29,951 bases of DNA from a virus. How positions within the stretch are numbered: position 1 is the stretch's first letter; every line of letters begins with the position of its first letter. The stretch is taken from positions 1 through 29,951 of the IMG/VR virus record IMGVR_UViG_3300013212_000027; one strand, given 5' to 3'. Positions 21,811 through 27,385 of this stretch are shown in pieces. The notes beneath the pieces were generated by a model, which was given only the letters and a program-made list of their open reading frames with translations, had not been told where the DNA came from and did not search any database. The position numbers and the translations under genes are program-made.

Positions 21811-21941
21811 TTTCTTTTAAATTCAAAATCGTTTAAAAATTCTTTTCGTTTATTGCAGTTGCAGTTTGGATTGATTTTTTTAACCAGCCAATAAATACCA
21901 GTTATTTTAAATAACCACTCTAATTTATCCCCTAGCTTCAT
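21807..21941 (-). CDS. Small basic protein with Cys pair (44 aa)
   Basis: MKLGDKLEWLFKITGIYWLVKKI... then 'NPNCNCNKRKEFLN'. The first half is amphipathic to membrane-like (residues 9-22) and the second is basic with two Cys. It overlaps the sigma gene by 17 bp and the next gene by 4 bp (ATGA), which supports it. Function unknown. Confidence 0.7.
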   Translation of the reverse strand: MKLGDKLEWLFKITGIYWLVKKINPNCNCNKRKEFLNDFEFKRK

Positions 21942-22461
21942 TTCTTATTTGATCTTTAATTATTAAAACTGTGTTTCGTAAACTCCAATATGTAATACCA
22001 ACTTCTCTACTCAACTCACTTACACTTATGCCGTCTATAAATACCTTGTCAAATATGAATTTAATATAGATTAACGAAGCCTTTTCTCTATTGTAAGTAC
22101 TTATATTATTAATTTCATTTTCGAGTCTTAAAAGCCACGTTTTAATACTTTCTAAATATTCGTCATCATTACATTGAATCGGCTCGTCTTCTTCTTCTTT
22201 GTAATTATCTGTTAACTCTACTTTTATTTTATTCTTTGCTTTTCGTATGTCATCGGTGTACATATTTTTTAAAACAACATAAATAAAGTATCTATTAATT
22301 TCATTGTTATTGAACATTAATGTATTCCCGTGCTTTTCAATATGGTGGTGCATTTTAATATACATCTCTTGAACGTAATCCTCTGCAACATCATCAGGAC
22401 AACCAAAAGATTTAACATAATTAACCCACTGAATGTGCTTTTTGAAAAGTTCGGTTAACAT
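21925..22461 (-). CDS. Phage sigma-70-like transcription factor
   Basis: A 178-aa protein with the two-domain layout of ECF sigma factors. Region 2 lies near residues 20-85 ('DVAEDYVQEMYIKMHHH', close to the usual AEDLVQEVFIKL, with core RNA polymerase contacts and -10 binding). A variable acidic linker follows at ~95-115. Region 4 lies at ~145-175 ('VSELSREVGITYWSLRNTVLIIKDQIRN', a helix-turn-helix). It is the second gene of the 22815 operon, ahead of the packaging genes. I infer that it reads the late element GCAAAA-N16/17-TATAMY. Confidence 0.75.
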   Translation of the reverse strand: MLTELFKKHIQWVNYVKSFGCPDDVAEDYVQEMYIKMHHHIEKHGNTLMFNNNEINRYFIYVVLKNMYTDDIRKAKNKIKVELTDNYKEEEDEPIQCNDDEYLESIKTWLLRLENEINNISTYNREKASLIYIKFIFDKVFIDGISVSELSREVGITYWSLRNTVLIIKDQIRNEARG

Positions 22462-22633
22462 AGTTCAATTTTGAGGGTAAAATTAAACAATTATTTTGAT
22501 ATGTGATGTCATAACAGATTAAAACATTTATAATCTCTTCGCGTGTGTATTTAAAGTGGCGTAATTTATCTTTAATTTTACCAACTGTTAACTTGCTTTC
22601 GTACATTTTTATTATTTCTTCTCGGTGTTTCAT
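22421..22633 (-). CDS. Small helical, possible DNA-binding protein (70 aa)
   Basis: A 70-aa basic protein, first gene before the sigma factor. Residues 1-45 ('EEIIKMYESKLTVGKIKDKLRHFKYTREEIINVL') look like a three-helix, winged-helix-like unit. The tail is less ordered. The 41-bp overlap with the sigma gene indicates coupled expression. It may regulate the sigma factor or its promoter. No family is certain. Confidence 0.65.
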   Translation of the reverse strand: MKHREEIIKMYESKLTVGKIKDKLRHFKYTREEIINVLICYDITYQNNCLILPSKLNYVNRTFQKAHSVG

Positions 22634-22645
22634 GGTGTTATTTTT

Positions 22646-22762
22646 TTATAAATAAAAAACTATACTCTTGTTGGCAAATTTGATTATTGAGGATGCCTTA
22701 TTGTTCTTGCGAAATGGATTGCTTCTATTTAGATGAAATGTTGTACGGATATTTATAGGCAT
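22646..22762 (-). CDS. Possible 38-aa basic peptide in the sigma-operon leader
   Basis: A 38-codon frame, MPINIRTTFHLNRSNPFRKN..., is Arg/Lys/Asn-rich. It lies between promoter 22815 and the first clear gene, within a leader that can fold back on itself (22687-22697 with 22758-22768). No overlap coupling. It may be a leader peptide or chance. Confidence 0.3.
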   Translation of the reverse strand: MPINIRTTFHLNRSNPFRKNNKASSIIKFANKSIVFYL

Positions 22763-22768
22763 CTTCAA
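22687..22768 (-). promoter_or_regulatory. Long-range stem in the sigma-operon leader
   Basis: TTGAAGATGCC (22768-22758) faces GGCATCCTCAA (22697-22687) with one mismatch, closing a ~60-nt loop. The start codon of the 38-aa frame lies within the 5' arm, so the stem would hide it. Folding is plausible but less clear than in leaders A and B. Confidence 0.4.
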
Positions 22769-22814
22769 TAAACAATGCAAATACTTTACCGCTTTTTGTT
22801 TTTTTATATAAAAC

Positions 22815-22822
22815 CAAATATA
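22815..22822 (-). promoter_or_regulatory. Host-type promoter box for the sigma and packaging operon
   Basis: TATATTTG on the minus strand fits TAnnTTTG. A TTG lies 25 bp upstream, longer than usual. It diverges from the plus-strand promoter at 23127-23157. Confidence 0.55.
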
Positions 22823-23126
22823 CAATTATTAACGCTTATAAAAAAAACAATGTGCTGTTTATGCGTTGGGAAAGCCAAAACCCTGTGAGCGTTTGCAGAG
22901 CGTTGGCTTGGGTGGGTGAAAATACTTCAGCGATAGCGTTCCTATTTTTTTTAATAAGGTAATTTCATCAGTAGTAATTTAGACTTTATGCTTCGTTTTA
23001 TTTTATCCTATACTTAGTAAACATTTTTATTAATATAAAGCAATAGCAATAACAAAGCAACTTAAATTGAAAAGCAATACTTAATAAAAAAAAGATTGTA
23101 TTGATACATTTTTTTAAAAAAAACCC
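22823..23126. other. Divergent intergenic region with a GC-rich block
   Basis: No gene is convincing here. 22861-22945 is markedly richer in G+C than its surroundings and holds four copies of GCGTT (two as GCGTTGG). It can fold: AAGCCAA pairs with TTGGCTT, and ACCC in that loop can meet GGGTGGG just downstream. A T8 run follows on the plus strand. The remainder is A/T-rich and ends in putative operators. It may be part of the segment that brought in the plus-strand genes. Confidence 0.5.
23096..23109. promoter_or_regulatory. Putative operator, upstream copy
   Basis: TGTATTGATACA (23096-23107) is an inverted repeat with 5-bp arms. It overlaps TGATACAT (23102-23109), which recurs at 23167-23174 on the other side of the promoter. 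Candidate binding site for the HTH domain of the adjacent gene. Confidence 0.4.
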
Positions 23127-23157
23127 TTGTTTTATATAGATATGTTTCTTATTTTTG
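23127..23157 (+). promoter_or_regulatory. Host-type promoter of the HTH-ImmA gene
   Basis: TTG at 23127-23129, a 20-bp spacer, then TATTTTTG at 23150-23157. This is the best full match to the Bacteroidota consensus in the window and the only clear one on the plus strand. The ATG at 23178 follows 20 nt later. Confidence 0.75.
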
Positions 23158-23166
23158 TGCAAACAC

Positions 23167-23174
23167 TGATACAT
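23167..23174. promoter_or_regulatory. Putative operator, downstream copy
   Basis: TGATACAT repeats the site at 23102-23109 exactly, 65 bp away (about six helical turns), between the promoter and the start codon. The pair suggests looping autoregulation. Confidence 0.35.
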
Positions 23175-23177
23175 CTT

Positions 23178-24398
23178 ATGGAACACAACAGTCACGAGAG
23201 CGACGAAATATTAAAAAGACTTTTCGATCCCAAACCAGTAAAGGTTAAGGAATCATTAAGTGAGCTTTTTATTAACAGATTAGAAAGCCTTGAAATACCT
23301 AAAACAACAGCCTTAAACATTATGGGTATGTCTGCTAGAAGTTTAGATGGTATTATCACCGGAGAACAGAAGATGATTGATTATACACAACTTGTTAAAT
23401 TGGCTAATTTTCTTGGTATGCAATTAGATGAAGTTGTCAACTTATACGTAGAAAAAATACAAGATGTACATGCAGTTGGGTTAAATGATATAGTTTCTGG
23501 TGATTTAGTAAAGTTTATTAATGAAAAGTTTGATTTAGCAGAATTACGAAAAGTTGGTCTTATAAAAACGTTAACTGATTACACCGAGATTAATAATTCA
23601 ATTTGTAATTACTTTGGCTTAAGGTCGATTTTTGAATACAAAGAACCTAATATAAGTATAGCTTTCAGTGCCGGAAAGCGTGCTAAAAGTAATTGCAGTT
23701 TAAATAATTGGATATATTTAGCTGAGCAGAAATGTATAGAACTTAGAAACCCAAATATTTACAATAGAGAAAATTTGATTGAATATTTTCCTAGTATAAG
23801 ATGGCAATCAATGGATGTTGAAAATGGTTTAGTTAAGGTAATAAAACAACTTTTTAATATTGGAATTACGGTTGTTATTGTACCTTCTTTCCCATCAGTC
23901 CATGTTAGAGGTGCTACTTTTACAATTAATGATAAACCATGTATTGCTTTAACTGATTATGTTGGTTTCTATCCAACTTTATGGTTTGGTTTAATTCATG
24001 AACTTTATCATGTACTTTTTGATTGGGAAGATATAAAAATTTCTGACCCACATATTTCAGAAGAATTAGGATTAGATAGTATATCGCCATTAGAGAAAGC
24101 TGCGGATGACTTTGCACGTGAATATTTGTTTTCTAAATCTAAAACTATTGAATCTTCATTATTTATTAATAATGATAATCTAGTCAGAAGTTACGCTTTA
24201 AATAATAATATAGATCCAAGTTTTGTATATGTTTTTAATGCCTATGATGCTCCTAAAACAGATAAATACGCATGGGGAAGAGCAAAAAAACACAATCCAG
24301 ACATTAAGAAATTAAAGTCTAAGTTACAGCATGACTTTGAAAATGGCACATCATTTTCAGACCATATAAAAAAAATTAGAAATACAATTTACAGTTAA
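23178..24398 (+). CDS. XRE HTH + ImmA/IrrE-type metallopeptidase fusion
   Basis: A 406-aa protein. The N-terminal HTH spans residues ~25-95 ('LSELFINRLESLEIPKTTALNIMGMS...LVKLANFLGMQLDEVV'). The C-terminal zinc peptidase has 'HELYH' (274-278) and a third ligand Glu306 in 'EKAADDFA', all key residues kept. ImmA-type enzymes cut repressors, and Xre-COG2856 proteins have also been predicted as antitoxins. I start at 23178 because it follows a good promoter; the frame is open upstream to 23127. It runs against all other genes and adjoins a broken methyltransferase gene, so it is probably acquired. Confidence 0.85.
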   Translation: MEHNSHESDEILKRLFDPKPVKVKESLSELFINRLESLEIPKTTALNIMGMSARSLDGIITGEQKMIDYTQLVKLANFLGMQLDEVVNLYVEKIQDVHAVGLNDIVSGDLVKFINEKFDLAELRKVGLIKTLTDYTEINNSICNYFGLRSIFEYKEPNISIAFSAGKRAKSNCSLNNWIYLAEQKCIELRNPNIYNRENLIEYFPSIRWQSMDVENGLVKVIKQLFNIGITVVIVPSFPSVHVRGATFTINDKPCIALTDYVGFYPTLWFGLIHELYHVLFDWEDIKISDPHISEELGLDSISPLEKAADDFAREYLFSKSKTIESSLFINNDNLVRSYALNNNIDPSFVYVFNAYDAPKTDKYAWGRAKKHNPDIKKLKSKLQHDFENGTSFSDHIKKIRNTIYS

Positions 24399-24402
24399 TA
24401 AG

Positions 24403-24627
24403 ATGAAGAAAACAATTATTTCAGAAGATGAATTGCTTAAGCTAAAGCAATTACAGGAAACTAAAAACAATGAATCGTTAAAAAGATTTATACTTGAACA
24501 GACAGAATCTTTAGTTAAAGATAGGTTCTCTGATAAAGAGCTTGATGCAGAAAATGTAAAAAGAAGTATTTCTCTACTTTTATACCTACGTTTTCAAGTG
24601 CTTGACGCCCTGTATTCATTCCGTTAA
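24403..24627 (+). CDS. Truncated small partner of the HTH-ImmA gene (chimeric C-terminus)
   Basis: A 74-codon frame 4 bp after the HTH-ImmA gene. Residues 1-53 are charged and helical ('ISEDELLKLKQLQETKNNESLKRFI...'). From about 24563 the DNA is antisense to the 5' end of a cytosine methyltransferase gene, so the last ~20 residues ('SISLLLYLRFQVLDALYSFR') are probably read-through and not native. The original gene was likely longer. It may be the partner of the peptidase in a two-gene immunity or toxin-antitoxin unit; this is inference. Confidence 0.55.
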   Translation: MKKTIISEDELLKLKQLQETKNNESLKRFILEQTESLVKDRFSDKELDAENVKRSISLLLYLRFQVLDALYSFR

Positions 24628-24646
24628 ATAAACTTAATACTTTCAT
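24515..24646 (-). pseudogene. 5' remnant of a DNA cytosine-5 methyltransferase gene
   Basis: A 43-codon frame starts MKVLSLFNGMNTGRQALENV and continues GIKVEKYF, then turns into unrelated sequence and stops. The first 28 residues match methyltransferase motif I of the phage and DNMT3-like C5 enzymes (VLSLF[ND]GxxTGxxxL...GIKV..Y), where SEI[DK] should follow. The ATG overlaps the stop of the upstream gene as ATGA, as for a functional gene. The rest (hundreds of codons including the catalytic Pro-Cys) is absent. The break is near 24563. Confidence 0.8.
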
Positions 24647-24846
24647 ACTATTGTCTTTACAAATTCATTTTTATAGTTAAACTCAAACTTTACAAAATCG
24701 TGTGTTCCTACATATCGGAAGAAGTAGATAGTGTATTTACCATCTGTTTCAAAACCCGCATTTCTTATATTTCTGCCTTGCGGTGTTTGCTGTATCTCGT
24801 TGTTAATCTTTAATTCAAATCCTTTAATATTCAAAATCGCTTCCAT
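24643..24846 (-). CDS. Hypothetical protein (67 aa) in the replication operon
   Basis: I choose the start MEAILNIKGFEL at 24846; another ATG at 24867 lies deeper in the upstream gene. The protein is beta-rich with 'GKYTIYFFRYVGTHDFVKFEFNY'. Its stop overlaps the ATG of the methyltransferase remnant (ATGA). Function unknown. Confidence 0.65.
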   Translation of the reverse strand: MEAILNIKGFELKINNEIQQTPQGRNIRNAGFETDGKYTIYFFRYVGTHDFVKFEFNYKNEFVKTIV

Positions 24847-25081
24847 AATCTTGCCATACTTTAACATTAATATTCTTTTCTCTTAATTCTTTAATTCTTA
24901 CTTTTTGCAATTCCGATAGTTTGCCATCTGGTCGTTTGACTTCTATAAACATAGTGTTATCTTCTTTGACTGCTAATAAATCAGGAATGCCGTTTTTGTT
25001 GCATTTAATCAACTTTAAAACAAAATAGCCATCTTGCTCTAACTTCTTAATTATCTTGCTTTGTATTTGCTGTTCTGTCAT
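24824..25081 (-). CDS. VRR-NUC domain nuclease
   Basis: An 85-aa single-domain nuclease of the PD-(D/E)xK class. 'GIPDLLAV' provides the Asp, and 'FIEVKRPDGKLSELQ' the Glu-x-Lys and the conserved Gln. This is the standard form of phage VRR-NUC proteins, which cut branched or unpaired DNA. I start at 25081 (MTEQQIQSKII); the frame is open to 25165 but the extra residues are atypical. It overlaps the helicase gene by 35 bp, a frequent pairing for phage replication and recombination. Confidence 0.88.
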   Translation of the reverse strand: MTEQQIQSKIIKKLEQDGYFVLKLIKCNKNGIPDLLAVKEDNTMFIEVKRPDGKLSELQKVRIKELREKNINVKVWQDYGSDFEY

Positions 25082-26309
25082 AATCTTTACGAAAATTATT
25101 AAGTGTATAATTCTTTTTATTTTGCACTTGTTTATAAATCTTTTCTTCAATTCCATTCTTTGCAAATATCCAATAAATATCGTTAGATTTTCTGCTCATT
25201 GTAGTCAATCTGTCTTTAGCTTGAAAATAACTAACTGCGCTAAATTGTAAATTAAAGAATACTAAATAATCGGCAGCTGCTAAACTTATTCCTTCTCTTC
25301 CAGAAACAATCTGCAAAGCTATATTTTTACTGCTATAGTTAAACTCGTTTAAATCGGTTGTGATGTTATCGCCATAAGTTTGTTTTAACATCTCTAATTC
25401 AGCTATAAAATTGTAAAAAATAGCTATCTTTTTATTTTTAAACTTTTCTTGAATAAATAACGCTTTGGAATTATCTATAATTTGAAAAGAGCCATCTTCA
25501 AATTTTATTGAACCTGAAAAAAGCTGGTGTAACTTCTGCTGTAACTTTGCACCGGTGTCGGCTATAATTGTTTTGCCAGTTGTTGAAGATGTTACAACTA
25601 AATCTTTGACTAGCTTTTTAGTTATTGCGTAGGTTATCGGCTTCATTTCAACAAATAGAATATTCTCTTTTACATTGGTTTCAAATCCAGCTTCAGCTTG
25701 TGTAAAAGTCAAAATGTAGTATCTAATTAAATGCCAGAAATCTTTTTTTCTTGCGTTTGAATAATCTTTAACTTGTGAATATCCTAAATGTTTAATCTTA
25801 ATATCAACGTACTCGTTTGCCCATTGGTAGAAGTTTTTAAAATCTTTGAACGGGTTGTTATTTGACAAAGTAAACAAGTGAAAATATTGTGAGTAGCTTT
25901 CTGGGGTTGGTGTTCCTGACAACATTATCATAGGTATATTCCCAAATCTTGATTTAATATCTTTGTGAAATTTTGATGGCTTTGGAAAAGAAGTGTAACC
26001 GTGTACCTCGTCAATTATAACCACATCAAAATTATTCGTTTCAATCTTATGTAAACTCTCCCGATTGATTATAACTAAATCAAAACTTTGAGTATAACTA
26101 AAGTTCCAGTAATCATTTTCGATTGAAGAAAACGCCTTAATTTTAGTTATAAATAAAACTCTTTTAGCGTTAAAGTTCTTGCACGTTTCAAGAGCCATTA
26201 TTGTTTTGCCTGTTCTTACTTCGGCAAACAAACATACTATTTTCTTACGTTCTAAAATCTGCGCTGCCTCTTTGCCTATTCTTGTTTGATAATCTCTTAA
26301 TTTTAACAT
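25047..26309 (-). CDS. SNF2/DEAD-type helicase
   Basis: A 420-aa superfamily 2 helicase. Q-like 'LRDYQ', Walker A 'AEVRTGKT' (29-36), Walker B 'DEVH' (100-103), motif III 'SGTP' (131-134), motif V 'GREGISLAAAD' and motif VI 'QAKDRLTTMSRK' are all present, so the ATPase should be active. Both RecA-like lobes are complete. It probably acts on replication or recombination intermediates with the VRR-NUC nuclease. It overlaps the CoiA-like gene by 7 bp. Confidence 0.9.
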   Translation of the reverse strand: MLKLRDYQTRIGKEAAQILERKKIVCLFAEVRTGKTIMALETCKNFNAKRVLFITKIKAFSSIENDYWNFSYTQSFDLVIINRESLHKIETNNFDVVIIDEVHGYTSFPKPSKFHKDIKSRFGNIPMIMLSGTPTPESYSQYFHLFTLSNNNPFKDFKNFYQWANEYVDIKIKHLGYSQVKDYSNARKKDFWHLIRYYILTFTQAEAGFETNVKENILFVEMKPITYAITKKLVKDLVVTSSTTGKTIIADTGAKLQQKLHQLFSGSIKFEDGSFQIIDNSKALFIQEKFKNKKIAIFYNFIAELEMLKQTYGDNITTDLNEFNYSSKNIALQIVSGREGISLAAADYLVFFNLQFSAVSYFQAKDRLTTMSRKSNDIYWIFAKNGIEEKIYKQVQNKKNYTLNNFRKDYDRTANTKQDN

Positions 26310-27385
26310 AGCCAGTATTTTATTTCTTGAATTAAATTTTGCGGTTTGTATGTCATCCAGTTATTTCTAAACCATTCAATTTTGCTTTTTGAAGCAATTT
26401 CATTAAAAGATTTTCTTCTTTCTGTAATTGATAATTCAATTCTGGCAACTTCTTTTTCAAGTTTTCCGATTCCGTAGTCAATCTTTTCGTTATTAAGTTT
26501 TGACTTTGTAATTCTATTTTTAACTTCTTTAATTGATTCTGCAACATTTGATTCTGTTGTAATTCTGCCAAGTCTTTTTTGTAGCCAGTCAGCAATTTCT
26601 TCAAGGTTAAAATTGCTTCTGTTCTGTTTTGACAATTTAGCTTTAAAAAATCCTCGTTGTTTTGTAATATCTTCTCTACTTCTTTTTTGTAACCAATCAG
26701 CAATAGTGCTAATTTTTGTTTTAATGTATGTTTCTGTTTCTCCTTCAAACTTTGCAATTTCAAAACTAACTCTTGAATATTCTGTTCCAGCTTCTGTGGA
26801 AAATCCTCTATAAGTTTTTTCAAGGCTAAATTTTTCTTGTTCAATAAGATTAAATTTTCCTCTGTTAAATTCGAGTAATTCTGTAAGTACAATATGTTTA
26901 CATCTGTTGTCATTTTTTACGTCTATTTCAATTATTGGAACTTTTAATTTTTTTAACTTTTCAATATCTATTTCAGTTTTTGCATTGCTCCAGCATATTT
27001 CAATACAACAAACTAAATTGTTTTTACTATCGTAACATGATAAATCTGGTCGCTTTTTAATATCATGGTAAAATTCAGCAACTACATTATCAAATTCAAT
27101 CCATTGGTTAAAAATTGTATCAAAATATTTTTGCTCATCAACTATTTTCATTTTTGCGTTATAATGCTCTGGGCTTTCTCCATAAATTCCGCTTTGCTTT
27201 ACTCCAATAAAAGCGAAATCGTTATTAGATTCAATCTTTTTTGCAAAGTATTCTCTTTCTTCTCCTTGCTTATAAATATAATCTAGTGGCTCGTTTGGGT
27301 ATAATCTATATTCATTTAGTCTAATTGCTTTAGAATTATGAACTAAATTATTATCAATGTCAAATAAATATTCATACTTTGTCAT
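26303..27385 (-). CDS. CoiA-like putative nuclease
   Basis: A 360-aa protein. Residues ~80-165 carry 'HYNAKMKIV' and 'KKRPDLSCYDSKNNLVCCIEICWSN', then 'LKKLKVPIIEIDV', a layout like the CoiA competence family with a PD-(D/E)xK nuclease core (Asp, then Glu in IEI). CoiA acts in DNA uptake and recombination. The C-terminal half is helical with two copies of IADWLQKR about 36 residues apart and a Trp-rich end. It starts on the primase stop (TAATG). The family link is moderate. Confidence 0.6.
   Translation of the reverse strand: MTKYEYLFDIDNNLVHNSKAIRLNEYRLYPNEPLDYIYKQGEEREYFAKKIESNNDFAFIGVKQSGIYGESPEHYNAKMKIVDEQKYFDTIFNQWIEFDNVVAEFYHDIKKRPDLSCYDSKNNLVCCIEICWSNAKTEIDIEKLKKLKVPIIEIDVKNDNRCKHIVLTELLEFNRGKFNLIEQEKFSLEKTYRGFSTEAGTEYSRVSFEIAKFEGETETYIKTKISTIADWLQKRSREDITKQRGFFKAKLSKQNRSNFNLEEIADWLQKRLGRITTESNVAESIKEVKNRITKSKLNNEKIDYGIGKLEKEVARIELSITERRKSFNEIASKSKIEWFRNNWMTYKPQNLIQEIKYWLC

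Noticed and set aside
23127-23177. Upstream start giving a hydrophobic N-terminus to the HTH-ImmA protein
   Set aside because: These bases hold the TTG and TATTTTTG promoter boxes. The ATG at 23178 follows at the right distance.
22998-23195. Minus-strand 65-codon Cys/Phe-rich frame in the divergent region
   Set aside because: It crosses the plus-strand promoter and start of the HTH-ImmA gene, has no coupling, and has a composition typical of random AT-rich sequence.
22823-24650. Lysogeny module with integrase and attachment site
   Set aside because: No integrase, recombinase or att-like repeat is visible anywhere in the window. The HTH-ImmA gene alone does not establish a temperate lifestyle.
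26353-26913. A 186-codon Leu/Lys/Gln-rich frame overlapping the CoiA-like gene
   Set aside because: The overlapping frame of the CoiA-like gene has normal codon structure (GAA, ATT, GCT, AGA and so on) across the same bases and links to its neighbours by overlaps. The 186-codon frame looks like its coiled-coil-like shadow.
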